Source of the DNA: SHZI01 sp963698405
Lineage (GTDB): Bacteria; Pseudomonadota; Gammaproteobacteria; Steroidobacterales; GCA-2729495
Reading direction: 5' to 3'
Assembly (NCBI GenBank): GCA_963698405.1
Contig: CAVOQT010000017.1
Location: 372,001-436,000, forward strand
DNA: 64,000 nucleotides
The notes below the pieces were generated by a model. It searched no databases. It saw nothing but the letters and a program-made list of their open reading frames with translations, and was not told where the DNA came from. This document shows, in pieces, positions 27,001-38,711 of this stretch (positions within the stretch are counted from its first letter, which is position 1; each line of letters starts with the position of its first letter). The translations under genes and the position numbers were made by a program.

Positions 27001-28804
27001 ATGTCAGCTGAGAAGAACGTCCGGGCCGGCTTGTTGGCCGCCCTGTGCCTCACGATGGCCAGCCACGCTGGCGCCGCGCCGCCAAGCCCACCGGAACGCA
27101 TCGGTGTCCTGTATGCCGTACATGGTGGCGCGTCCACCTGGGGCCCGCAGGCGGCCTGGGACTCCAGCGCCCAGATGTTCTATTACGATGCAAATTCATT
27201 CGGTTACAAGAACATCATCTGGAACCCCACATTCTGGCCACTGATGCTGCTCGACCCGAATGGTCAGGCCCAGTCGAGAAAGTACGACTTTGAATACGCG
27301 CGCGTAGGTGGCCAGGACCGCTACGATTCGATCACTGATACCCAGCTGGCGCACATGACGTCTGCACTCAAGATCCAGGCGGCCATCCACAAGCTGAAGA
27401 AGAAGAAAACGATCAACGTCTTCACCGGAAGAATGAGCTGGATCAGTTCAATCCCGGCTGATCTACCGAACCCCCGGGGCATGTACAACCCGCAGGTGAC
27501 TGGCGGTGCAGCCCTGACCTATTGCGGCAGCCCGGCTGACGGTGGCCCATGGGCAGGCTGTGATCCGCAGCGCTACAACGTCGATGGCGCCGTCGATCGC
27601 ATGCTCGCCAACGACATCAGCCGGCTGATCGTCGTTGACACCACCACCAGCGGCGTCCGCTTCTGGAAGACCTTCGAGCAGCTCAGCGAAACCCGCAAGG
27701 TAGTCAGCGCCTATAACACCGCGAACGGCAAGAACGTCACGGTTGAGTGGGTCAATGATCCGTCGAACCTGATGACCGACTCTTACCCGACCGCCCCGGC
27801 AAACTGGACTTCCTCACTCGGCGCACCGGTAACGGATGCGGCAGTACCGTTGACCAATCGGCCAAACCCGTTCACTGAAGACCCGGCACTGGGCTGGATC
27901 CAGGTGGTGGGCATTGCCCAGGCAATCAACAGCAATGTTCCGCTGAGCGAAACTGCCGTGGTACTGATGAATCACCATGTCGGTGCCAACAAGCAGTGGT
28001 TCGACCCCAAGATCGACGACACACTGGTGCTGAACCAGAACATTCGCCAGTCACTGCGCACCATCTTCCCGCAGATCGCGGAACAGAACATCGTCGGTGC
28101 CTGGTTCGGACGCTCCGAGGTGAATCCGAACATCATCCCGAAGCCGCCCACCTTCTCGCAGATGGAACGCACGCGCGCCATGCGCGGTGAAAACCTCGGC
28201 GAAGCCTGGCTGTATGAAACGCCATGAAGCGCTGCCGACAGGTCTCGATGGCTACCAGTACTGGGATGCTCTCGAGGAACTGAAGAACCGCGGCATCAAG
28301 CACATCATCATCGCCTTCCCGCAGATCATGTCCGAGTCGGTACTCAGCCTGGTCGAAATCCCCAACCAGATCGCCAAGGAAATCGGCTACAAGAACTGGC
28401 TGTACTGGAGCACGAAGGATTACGACACCTATCCGGGCGTCGGTCATCCCTTCGCCGCCTACTGGGGCAACTGGGCGAACACCCAATGCAAGATCCCCGG
28501 CGGCACCACGACTGAAGCCTGCTGTTTCGTGATGGGCGGCTGTCCGGCCACCACCCAGCCGTATCCGCCGCTGCGTCAGGGCTCGGCCACCTCGGCCATC
28601 AGCGCCCTGGATCCCAACCTCGCATACGCAGTATCCGAGTATGGCCATCTGGGCTATGACCCGAACCAGGGTGCACCGGACGTCAATGCGCCGGTACAGA
28701 ACCAGTACAACGGCACCTGGGCGCTGTGGACCCCGCCGAGTGACAGCCCGCTGCTTGGCGCTTATGTGGGCGCCAAGGTCTGGAAAAAGATCGTCACGCC
28801 ATAA
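27001..28804 (+). CDS. Secreted chelatase-like protein, copy 2 (frameshifted)
   Basis: Close paralog of copy 1, with the same reconstructed length (1,804 nt each, both 3n+1). ATG at 27001 has GGGGGA upstream; the signal peptide is LLAALCLTMASHAGAAP. Mature protein: ERIGVLYAVHGGASTWGPQ, DISRLIVVDTTTSGVRFW, KHIIIAFPQIMSESVLSLVE, ending in a cysteine-containing TEACCFVMGGCPATTQPYPP tail. An extra C at 28222-28223 breaks the frame after GEAWLYE; HEALPTGLDGYQYWDALEEL follows in the next frame. A strong terminator follows. Biochemical role unknown; chelatase-like fold is a guess from the two half-domain motifs. Confidence 0.62.
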
Positions 28805-28873
28805 GCTTGCGTCAGGCCTTCAATCAGATCCGCGTCCGCAGGTACCCCGACTGCGGGCGCGGAAGCCAAGGGG

Positions 28874-28905
28874 AATTCCGGGCCAGCAATGGCCCGGAAT
28901 TTTTT
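28874..28905 (+). terminator. Rho-independent terminator after chelatase-like copy 2
   Basis: AATTCCGGGCC (28874-28884), a six-base loop, then GGCCCGGAATT (28891-28901) form a perfect 11-bp stem followed by T-rich sequence to 28905. It ends the plus-strand unit; the AATT/TTTT symmetry means it could also serve the convergent lpd transcript in part. Confidence 0.85.
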
Positions 28906-28946
28906 GTTCCAACCGGGACGCAACCGGCTGAGCCGGATGCATCAGC

Positions 28947-30752
28947 CTACTTTTTCTTCGGCAGATACAGATCGACCAGCGTGCCTTCGAAAGCCTCGGC
29001 CGCGAAGGCCACGGTTTCCGACAAGGTCGGATGCGGGTGGATGGTGAGTCCGATATCCGCCGCGTCACAGCCCATCTCGATGGCCAGCGCGACTTCCGAA
29101 ATCAGATCGCCGGCATTCGGACCGACGATGCCGGCACCGATCACCCGGTGCGTCTTCGCATCGAACAGCAGCTTGGTCATGCCTTCATCGCGATTCAGAC
29201 CCAGTGCCCGCCCGCTGGCAGCCCAGGGAAACTGGCCCTTGCCGTAATCGATGCCCTGCGCCTTCGCTTCAACTTCCGTTATGCCGACCCAGGCGATTTC
29301 CGGATCGGTATAGGCTACCGAGGGGATGACCCGCGCGTCGAAAGCCACCTTGTGGCCGGCAGCGACTTCGGCCGCCACCCGGCCCTCGTGATTGGCTTTA
29401 TGCGCCAGCATCGGCTGACCGACGATGTCACCGACCGCAAAGATATGCGGCATATTGGTGCGCATCTGCTTGTCCACCGGGATGAAGCCGCGCTGATCGA
29501 CGGTAATCCCGGCCTTTTCAGCTGACAGGCGCTTGCCGTTCGGTGAGCGGCCGACCGACATCAGCACCTGGTCGAATCGCTGCGTCTCCGAGATTTTGCC
29601 TTCGAAAGTCACCAGCAGTCCGTCGGCATCCGGCTCGATCTTTGTAACCTTCGTACCGGTCATGATCTGTGCATAGCGTTTGGCGATGCGCCGCTGCAAT
29701 GGGCGCACCAGATCCGGGTCGCAGCCGGGCATCAGGCCATCGGTGAGTTCGACTACCGAGATCTTGGTGCCGAGTGCGCTGTAGACGGTGGCCATTTCCA
29801 GGCCGATGATCCCGCCGCCGACGACCAGCATGGTCTTCGGCGCGCTGCGCAACTCGAGCGCACCGGTCGAGTCGATGATGCGCGGATCATCCGGAAAACC
29901 GGGCAGGCGCACAGACTCTGAACCCGCCGCGATCACGCACTGCTTGAAGGCGATGACCTTGCGCTGCTCGCCGTCGACAACTTCCATATGGTGCGGCGAC
30001 AGGAAACTGCCGGTACCACGCACAATCTCGACCTTGCGTTGCCGCGCCAGTGTTGCGAGCCCGCCGGTCAGCTTGCCGACCGTGCGATCTTTCCAGCCAC
30101 GCAGTGCAGCTATATCGATTTGCGGCTCACCGAAGCGCAGCCCGCAGTCGGCCATGCCCTCGACGTCATCGATGACTTTCGCCGCATGCAGCAGTGCTTT
30201 CGAGGGGATGCAGCCGACATTCAGACAAACGCCGCCAAGCACAGCCCAGCGTTCCACCAACGTTACCTTGAGGCCCAGGTCTGCCGCGCGGAAAGCTGCC
30301 GGGTAACCGCCGGGGCCCGCACCCAGCACCAGCAATTCTGTTTCGAGGTCGACTGGCCCGGTATAACTCGCGGCGGTATCCGGTATCGCTTTGGCAGGTG
30401 GCGGCACACTGACTGCTGGCGCTGCGCTCGCACGGCTGCCGGACGGGGCCGCAGGCGCGCTCGTCGGAGTGCTGGCCGGAGCCTTGGCCGGGGGGCTGGC
30501 CGGCACCGCGACCGCCTCGCCTTCCAGCCGGACGATCAGCTGACCTTCCGTGACCCGGTCACCCTTCTTCACCAGCAGCTCTTTGACCACACCAGCGGCG
30601 CTCGATGGCACTTCCATCGCTGCCTTGTCGGTCTCGAGCGTGATCAGGGCACCTTCGAGCTTGACGGTATCGCCGATCGCCACATGTACTTCGATGATCT
30701 CGACGTCCTTGAAGTCGCCGAGATTGGGTACCTTGACCTCGATCACTGCCAT
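28947..30752 (-). CDS. lpdA: Dihydrolipoyl dehydrogenase with N-terminal lipoyl domain (E3)
   Basis: 601 residues. Residues 1-80 are a lipoyl domain with the modified lysine in LETDKAAMEVPSS; a long Pro/Ala linker follows; residues about 130-600 are the flavoprotein, with FAD site LLVLGAGPGGYPAAFRAA, redox-active CLNVGC in VCLNVGCIPSK, NAD site VVGGGIIGLEMATVY and active-site His in HPHPTLSE. It reoxidises dihydrolipoate of the pyruvate dehydrogenase complex using NAD+. A lipoyl domain fused to E3 is known in several proteobacteria. It lies 6 nt after aceF. Confidence 0.95.
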   Translation of the reverse strand: MAVIEVKVPNLGDFKDVEIIEVHVAIGDTVKLEGALITLETDKAAMEVPSSAAGVVKELLVKKGDRVTEGQLIVRLEGEAVAVPASPPAKAPASTPTSAPAAPSGSRASAAPAVSVPPPAKAIPDTAASYTGPVDLETELLVLGAGPGGYPAAFRAADLGLKVTLVERWAVLGGVCLNVGCIPSKALLHAAKVIDDVEGMADCGLRFGEPQIDIAALRGWKDRTVGKLTGGLATLARQRKVEIVRGTGSFLSPHHMEVVDGEQRKVIAFKQCVIAAGSESVRLPGFPDDPRIIDSTGALELRSAPKTMLVVGGGIIGLEMATVYSALGTKISVVELTDGLMPGCDPDLVRPLQRRIAKRYAQIMTGTKVTKIEPDADGLLVTFEGKISETQRFDQVLMSVGRSPNGKRLSAEKAGITVDQRGFIPVDKQMRTNMPHIFAVGDIVGQPMLAHKANHEGRVAAEVAAGHKVAFDARVIPSVAYTDPEIAWVGITEVEAKAQGIDYGKGQFPWAASGRALGLNRDEGMTKLLFDAKTHRVIGAGIVGPNAGDLISEVALAIEMGCDAADIGLTIHPHPTLSETVAFAAEAFEGTLVDLYLPKKK

Positions 30753-30758
30753 GGCTGC

Positions 30759-32051
30759 TCAGTCCTGCAGCAGACGATCGACGTCGCCCAGCAAGCCGAC
30801 GAGGAAAGTCGCGAAACGGGCACCGGTCGCACCGTCGATAACGCGATGGTCGTAGGCCAGCGACAAGGGCAGGAGCAGCCGGGGCACGAATTTGTCCTTT
30901 GCCCAGACCGGTTTGATGCTGGCGCGGCCGACGCCGAGTATCGCCACTTCCGGTGCATTCACGATCGGGCTGAAGTAGGTACCACCGATACCGCCGAGGC
31001 TCGAAATCGTGAAGGTGCCACCCTGCATTTCGGCAGCCGTGAGTTTGCCGCTGCGTGCCTTTTCACTCTGCACACCCAGTTCGCGCGCAATCGTGAACAG
31101 GTCTTTCTGGTCGGCGTCGCGGATCACCGGCACCACCAGACCCTGCGGCGTGTCCGCGGCAAAGCCGATGTGCCAGTACTTCTTGTGTACCAGGCCGGTA
31201 CCGTCCTCGGACAACGAACTGTTGAAGTCCGGGAATTCCTGCAACGCCAGTACGGCCGCGCGGATAAAGAACGCCAGTGGCGTGAGCTTCACTCCCTCTG
31301 CGGCGGCCTTGTCCTTGAGTGCCTTGCGGCGTTCTTCCAGCGTGGTGATGTCCGCCTCGTCCTGCTGCGTGACATGCGGAATATTCAGCCAGGCGGCCTG
31401 CAGCCGCGGGCCCGATATCTTCCGCACACGTGACAGCGGGGTGACTTCGACCGGGCCGAACTTCGCGAAGTCCACCACCGGAACCTTCGGCAAGGCCGGT
31501 CCCGTGCTGACCGCACCGCTCATCACCGATTTCACGAAAAACTTCACGTCGTCGAGCAGTACCCGGCCCTTCTGGCCAGAGCCTTTCACCCGGCCGAGAT
31601 CCACACCGAGTTCGCGGGCAAACTTGCGCACCGATGGGCTGGCATGCGCCCGTGAAAAGCCGAGTTCGTCGATCTGTGGCAAAGCCTGCAACGAAGGGGT
31701 GGCCCGCACTGGTGCCGCTGGGCGTTGTGCCGCCGCTGCAACCGGTGCCGCCGGACTTTCCGGCTGCGCAGTGCTTGTTCCGGTCGGTGCCGCAACAGGT
31801 ATCGCAGCCGCTTCATCGGCATCCACAAATGCGATCAAATCACCGGTGGAGACCCGTCCGCCCTGAACCACCTTGAGTTCGAGAACCGTGCCGGCGACCG
31901 GCGATGGCACCTCCATCGCAGCCTTGTCGGTTTCCAGCGTGATCAGGGTCTGCTCGGCACGTACCTGCTCGCCAGCCTTGACGACGACTTCGACGATCTC
32001 GACGTTCTTGAAGTCGCCGAGATCCGGGACTCTTATTTCACGTCGTGCCAT
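30759..32051 (-). CDS. aceF: Dihydrolipoamide acetyltransferase (PDH E2)
   Basis: 430 residues: one lipoyl domain (residues 1-75, LETDKAAMEVPSP), an Ala/Pro linker, a peripheral-subunit-binding domain (ASPSVRKFARELGVDL near 140) and the catalytic core ending YDHRVIDGATGARFATF, which holds the HRxxDG active site. Only one lipoyl domain is present, fewer than the three of Escherichia coli; E3 brings a second. It forms the core of pyruvate dehydrogenase. It starts 22 nt after aceE. Confidence 0.95.
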   Translation of the reverse strand: MARREIRVPDLGDFKNVEIVEVVVKAGEQVRAEQTLITLETDKAAMEVPSPVAGTVLELKVVQGGRVSTGDLIAFVDADEAAAIPVAAPTGTSTAQPESPAAPVAAAAQRPAAPVRATPSLQALPQIDELGFSRAHASPSVRKFARELGVDLGRVKGSGQKGRVLLDDVKFFVKSVMSGAVSTGPALPKVPVVDFAKFGPVEVTPLSRVRKISGPRLQAAWLNIPHVTQQDEADITTLEERRKALKDKAAAEGVKLTPLAFFIRAAVLALQEFPDFNSSLSEDGTGLVHKKYWHIGFAADTPQGLVVPVIRDADQKDLFTIARELGVQSEKARSGKLTAAEMQGGTFTISSLGGIGGTYFSPIVNAPEVAILGVGRASIKPVWAKDKFVPRLLLPLSLAYDHRVIDGATGARFATFLVGLLGDVDRLLQD

Positions 32052-32073
32052 GGAATGCTCTCAACCCGGAAAT

Positions 32074-34755
<2,682 letters not shown>

Positions 34756-34832
34756 TGTGGCTCCGCTGACGTTGTACGACTTGCCCTATACTGCGGGCAG
34801 GAAAGGCTGAGACTAAGCTGGGCAGAAAAACA

Positions 34833-36431
34833 ATGATCGGCGTTTCGCGAAAACAGGTCAAGCAAACCGCCGCAGGCAGTCTGCTTTCGGATGGTAGCCT
34901 GTTCAAGGTCGTACAGACACCGGGAAAACTTCGCAAAGCTGCGCTCACCAGGCTTGATCATCTGATCATCGTTGCGCCGACCCGGCCTGCAGCTGCGCTA
35001 TGGCGCGATGTGCCCGGGCTCAAATCCCTGCAGCCGCAGATCAAACGTCTGGGCAAAGCGGCCACAGGCCGCGCCCTGCGCAGTATGCTTGACAGCAGCA
35101 CCGCTGCGACGCTCGGACTGTTGCCTCCGTCAGCCAAAGGCAGCGTCCCGGTACTCTCCTGCGCTTTCAAACTGCTCAAGCTTGCCGGCGATCTGGTTGC
35201 TGATGCGCTGGCTGATGAGTCACGCTCGGTCGGCCTCATCGCACATGGCTTCGCACCGGAAGATGCTGAACGCATCATTCGTGCGCTGCTGCTGGCGCTG
35301 GGCGCGCGTAGCTGGCAAGCACCCGCATTCCGCAAGGAGAACCGCCCCTCCAGACTGAAGAAGGTGCAATTGTTCGGCCTGCCGGAAGAACTCGACCTCC
35401 AGCGGGTACTCGCAGAGATCAATGGCACCAATCTGGTCAGATCACTAACGGCATTACCGGCCAACAAACTGACCGCGACAACCTACCGTGAACTGCTGGC
35501 CACACTGGCAAAAAACCATGGCTGGGAATTCGAGTGGCTGGATGAAGCCGCACTGGCAAAACTCGGTGCCGGGGCCTTTCTCGCGGTATCCCAGGGCAAC
35601 GCGACGCGCGAGGCCGGAATCGCTCACCTGCGCTATCGTCCCGCCGGCAAGACCAGCCAGCCGGACCTGGCCCTGGTCGGCAAGGGCATTCTCTTCGACA
35701 CAGGCGGCACCAACGCCAAGAGCGCCACGCATATGCTGGACATGCACATCGACATGTCAGGCAGTGCCGTGTCGCTCGCCGTGCTGCAGGCACTGACCAC
35801 GCTCAAGTCACCGCTGTCGATTGACTGCTGGCTGGCGATCACCGAAAACCGCAGCGGACCAAATGCCTACAAGCAGCGCGACGTGATCACTGCCAGCAAT
35901 GGCGTGACGATAGAGGTCATGCATACCGATGCCGAAGGCCGCATGGTACTGGCCGATACCCTGGCACTGGCCGGACGGGACCGTCCACACCTGATGCTCG
36001 ATTACGCAACGCTGACCGGCACCTGCGTCCAGGCACTCTCCGAACGCTATAGCGGAATTTTCAGCAACCGCGAATCACTCAACGAACTGCTGGTGCGCGT
36101 GGGCCGCGATTCCGGTGAGCGTGTCTGGCCCTTTCCGATGGATGACGACTTCGACGACGATCTCAAGTCGAAGATCGCCGATATCAGTCAGTGCAGCACC
36201 AGCGGCGAAGCGGACCAGATCCTGGCGGCACGCTTTCTGCAACGCTTCGTACCCGAGACCACCACCTGGGTTCACATGGATCTGTCTGCCGTGACACGCA
36301 AGGACGGCCTTGCGCACATACCCGGTGGCTTCACCGGCTTTGGTTTGCGTTACAGCCTCGCGCTGCTGCTCGATCATGCAGCCGATCTGCGCGAACTGAC
36401 CACACCTGTCACGCAGCCGCGCCACCGCTGA
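34833..36431 (+). CDS. M17 leucyl aminopeptidase family protein
   Basis: 532 residues. The C-terminal catalytic domain keeps all PepA metal and catalytic residues: LVGKGILFDTGGTNAKSA (Lys, Asp, Lys), MHIDMSGSA (Asp) and MHTDAEGRMVLAD (Asp, Glu, Arg). The N-terminal domain does not resemble classical PepA, so this may be the PepB-like or another subfamily; peptides are the likely substrate. Start ATG at 34833; TATACT at 34787-34792 is a possible -10. The stop overlaps the start of rnt (TGATGA). Confidence 0.88.
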   Translation: MIGVSRKQVKQTAAGSLLSDGSLFKVVQTPGKLRKAALTRLDHLIIVAPTRPAAALWRDVPGLKSLQPQIKRLGKAATGRALRSMLDSSTAATLGLLPPSAKGSVPVLSCAFKLLKLAGDLVADALADESRSVGLIAHGFAPEDAERIIRALLLALGARSWQAPAFRKENRPSRLKKVQLFGLPEELDLQRVLAEINGTNLVRSLTALPANKLTATTYRELLATLAKNHGWEFEWLDEAALAKLGAGAFLAVSQGNATREAGIAHLRYRPAGKTSQPDLALVGKGILFDTGGTNAKSATHMLDMHIDMSGSAVSLAVLQALTTLKSPLSIDCWLAITENRSGPNAYKQRDVITASNGVTIEVMHTDAEGRMVLADTLALAGRDRPHLMLDYATLTGTCVQALSERYSGIFSNRESLNELLVRVGRDSGERVWPFPMDDDFDDDLKSKIADISQCSTSGEADQILAARFLQRFVPETTTWVHMDLSAVTRKDGLAHIPGGFTGFGLRYSLALLLDHAADLRELTTPVTQPRHR

Positions 36432-37081
36432 TGATCAACACGCGCTTTCGCGGCTTCCTGCCAGTCGTCGTCGATCTCGAAACCGGCGGCTTCAATGCAA
36501 AGACCGATGCACTGCTGGAAATCGCCGCCGTCCCGCTGACCATGGATGAGCAGGGCACGCTACACCGTGCTGAAACCGTGGCCTTTCATGTACAGCCGTT
36601 TCCCGGCGCCAACATCGAAGCAGCGGCACTGCAGGTCACGGGCATCGACCCCTTCCATCCGCTGCGCCCGGCAATTCCTGAACACGAAGCCCTGCAGAAC
36701 GTATTCCGCGAAGTGCGGCAGGCGGTCCGGAATGCAGGCTGCAAGCGCGCCATTCTCGTTGCGCACAATGCGCATTTCGATCTCGGCTTTCTGAACGAGG
36801 CGATTGCGCGCACGGCCATCAAGCGCAGCCCCTTTCACCCCTTCAGCGTGCTCGATACCGCCACGCTGTGCGGTGTCGCATTCGGCCAGACGGTGTTGGC
36901 CCAGGCCGCGATTGCTGCCGGCATGAACTGGGACAGCAATGCAGCCCATGCGGCGATCTATGATGCAGAACGAACTGCTGATCTTTTCTGCGAGATCATC
37001 AACCGCTTCAAACCGATCTATGCTGCTGCATTGCCGCTGCCTGCTGCGCCTGATGAAGCACCGCCCACAGAGGTGCTTTAA
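36431..37081 (+). CDS. rnt: Ribonuclease T
   Basis: 216 residues. DEDDh 3'-5' exoribonuclease that trims tRNA CCA ends and the 3' ends of stable RNAs. Seen: FLPVVVDLETGGFNAKTDAL (Asp, Glu), ILVAHNAHFDLGFLNEA (Asp) and NAAHAAIYDAERTADLFCEI (His, Asp), plus the RNase T PFSVLDTATLCGVAFGQTVL segment. The start ATG at 36431 overlaps the previous stop. The C-terminal tail PLPAAPDEAPPTEVL is disordered. Confidence 0.95.
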   Translation: MINTRFRGFLPVVVDLETGGFNAKTDALLEIAAVPLTMDEQGTLHRAETVAFHVQPFPGANIEAAALQVTGIDPFHPLRPAIPEHEALQNVFREVRQAVRNAGCKRAILVAHNAHFDLGFLNEAIARTAIKRSPFHPFSVLDTATLCGVAFGQTVLAQAAIAAGMNWDSNAAHAAIYDAERTADLFCEIINRFKPIYAAALPLPAAPDEAPPTEVL

Positions 37082-37175
37082 TCCCTGCGCGCGGTGAATT
37101 GAATAAAGCCGGGCACTCTCCTATTCTGCCGAGCTTGGGTTCCACAGACTTCCACAACAGCCTGAGGGCACACAA

Positions 37176-37772
37176 ATGAATCCTCTGAAATCCGTCAATG
37201 GTGCAATCGTCACCGGCCTGCTCCTGATGGCAGCCCTTGGCTTTGCCTTGGGTGGCTCCGGATTCAGCGTCCAGAACCTCGACCGGTGGCTGCACATCGC
37301 CTCCGGCGTGACGTGGGTCGGACTGCTCTACTATTTCAATGTCGTCCAGGTGCCGGGACTTGCGGAAGCAGGCGCTGACAAGGGCGGCCCCGGCGGTGCC
37401 GGCATCAGCAAGTACATCGCACCGCGCGCCCTGTTCTGGTTTCGCTGGGCAGCAGTGGTGACTGCACTGTCCGGAGTCATCCTGATCGAATTTGCGTTTC
37501 GGCCCGCGGGTGGCGGCTTCATGCAGGTGATGGCGCTGAAGGAAGGATTCACGATCATCGGCATCGGTTCATGGCTCGGCCTGATCATGCTGTTCAATGT
37601 CTGGGTACTGATCTGGCCCAACCAGAAGAAGATTCTCGGCATCACTGCCGCCACCGACGAGCAGAAGGCTGCCGCACGAAATGTGGCCCTGCTCGCCTCG
37701 CGCACCAACTTCGTACTGTCGCTGCCGATGCTGATGTGCATGACCGGCCAGACACACGGCCTGCCGTTCTGA
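37176..37772 (+). CDS. PuuD-like (urate hydroxylase/DUF989) membrane protein
   Basis: 198 residues with about five hydrophobic helices. LHIASGVTWVGLLYYFNVVQ and IMLFNVWVLIWPNQKKILG match the membrane domain of the PuuD family, whose founding member was proposed to hydroxylate urate and has a C-terminal cytochrome c domain. That domain is missing here, so the biochemical role should not be assumed. ATG at 37176; the 94 nt before it hold no obvious promoter. nadC follows after 31 nt. Confidence 0.72.
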   Translation: MNPLKSVNGAIVTGLLLMAALGFALGGSGFSVQNLDRWLHIASGVTWVGLLYYFNVVQVPGLAEAGADKGGPGGAGISKYIAPRALFWFRWAAVVTALSGVILIEFAFRPAGGGFMQVMALKEGFTIIGIGSWLGLIMLFNVWVLIWPNQKKILGITAATDEQKAAARNVALLASRTNFVLSLPMLMCMTGQTHGLPF

Positions 37773-37803
37773 AGTTTACGGTGAGCGGCGTCAGCTGCAT
37801 TTC

Positions 37804-38688
37804 ATGGCCTTGAATACTACGCAACTGACGCCGCCGCTTCCCGCCGGGATCGCAACCGCTGTCCGTGCGGCGCTGGCCGAAGACATCGGCAGCGGTGATT
37901 TGACTGCGGCACTGATTCCGGAAACGCAGCAGGCACTCGCCACAGTCATCACGCGCGAAGCCGCTGTGCTCTGCGGTCAGGCCTGGGTCGACACGGTCTT
38001 TGCCGAGCTCGAGCCGGCCGTCGCCATTGACTGGCATTGCCGTGACGGCGACACCCTGACGCCGGGACAGAAACTCTGCGAACTCCGTGGTCCGGCGCGC
38101 AGCATCCTGACCGGCGAACGCACCGCACTGAACTTCCTGCAAACCCTGTCGGCAGTTGCCACGGTGACCCGGCGCTATGTCGATGCCATCACCGGCACCC
38201 GGGCAACCATCCTCGACACGCGCAAGACAATTCCGGGGCTGCGTCTGGCGCAGAAATACGCCGTACGGGTCGGTGGTGGCAGCAATCACCGCATCGGGCT
38301 TTACGACGGCATCCTGATCAAGGAAAACCATATCGTCGCAGCCGGCGGCATCACGCCAGCGGTACACCGGGCCCGCGAACACGGCACCACCGTGCTGCTG
38401 GAAGTCGAAGTCGAGACGCTTGAGCAGGCTGAAGAAGCACTGTGCGTCGGCGCCGACCGCCTGCTGCTGGACAATTTCACGACAGCACTGATGCGCGAAG
38501 CGGTCGCACTGCGCGACCGTCTTGCTCCGGGCACCGGCCTTGAAGCATCCGGCGGCATCGATCTGCAATCGATTCGTACCGTTGCTGAAACCGGCATCGA
38601 TTTCATCTCGGTCGGCAACCTGACCAAGAACATTCACGCCGTCGACCTGTCGATGCGCTTCAGCTTCAGCACACCCTCCACCCCGTAG
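37804..38688 (+). CDS. nadC: Nicotinate-nucleotide pyrophosphorylase (carboxylating)
   Basis: 294 residues. Quinolinate phosphoribosyltransferase of de novo NAD synthesis. Seen: ALAEDIGSGDLTAALIP, GERTALNFLQTLSAVAT, LDTRKTIPGLRLAQKYAV, GGGSNHRIGLYDGILIKENH (catalytic Lys), and the C-terminal ASGGIDLQSIRTVAETGIDF. The last codons and TAG fall in the REP-like palindrome at 38685-38708. Confidence 0.96.
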   Translation: MALNTTQLTPPLPAGIATAVRAALAEDIGSGDLTAALIPETQQALATVITREAAVLCGQAWVDTVFAELEPAVAIDWHCRDGDTLTPGQKLCELRGPARSILTGERTALNFLQTLSAVATVTRRYVDAITGTRATILDTRKTIPGLRLAQKYAVRVGGGSNHRIGLYDGILIKENHIVAAGGITPAVHRAREHGTTVLLEVEVETLEQAEEALCVGADRLLLDNFTTALMREAVALRDRLAPGTGLEASGGIDLQSIRTVAETGIDFISVGNLTKNIHAVDLSMRFSFSTPSTP

Positions 38689-38708
38689 GAGCGCCTTCAG
38701 GCGCGACC
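38685..38708. repeat. REP-like palindromic element
   Basis: GTAGGAGCGCC-TTCA-GGCGCGACC: a GC-rich hairpin (GCGCC 38691-38695, GGCGC 38700-38704) flanked by GTAGGA and GACC. This is the form of REP elements (GTAGGAGCGGCTTCAGCCGCGACC type) scattered in xanthomonads and pseudomonads. Only one copy was noticed in the window. It covers the nadC stop and ends 4 nt before the DTW gene. Confidence 0.6.
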
Positions 38709-38711
38709 CAT

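Noticed and set aside
29988..31433. Long plus-strand frame (481 codons) over lpd and aceF
   Set aside because: Antisense to two clear enzymes with conserved active sites; composition is not protein-like.
34766..34792. CTGACG-15-TATACT as a promoter for the M17 peptidase gene
   Set aside because: Spacer is two nt short and the -35 is poor; kept only as a possible -10.
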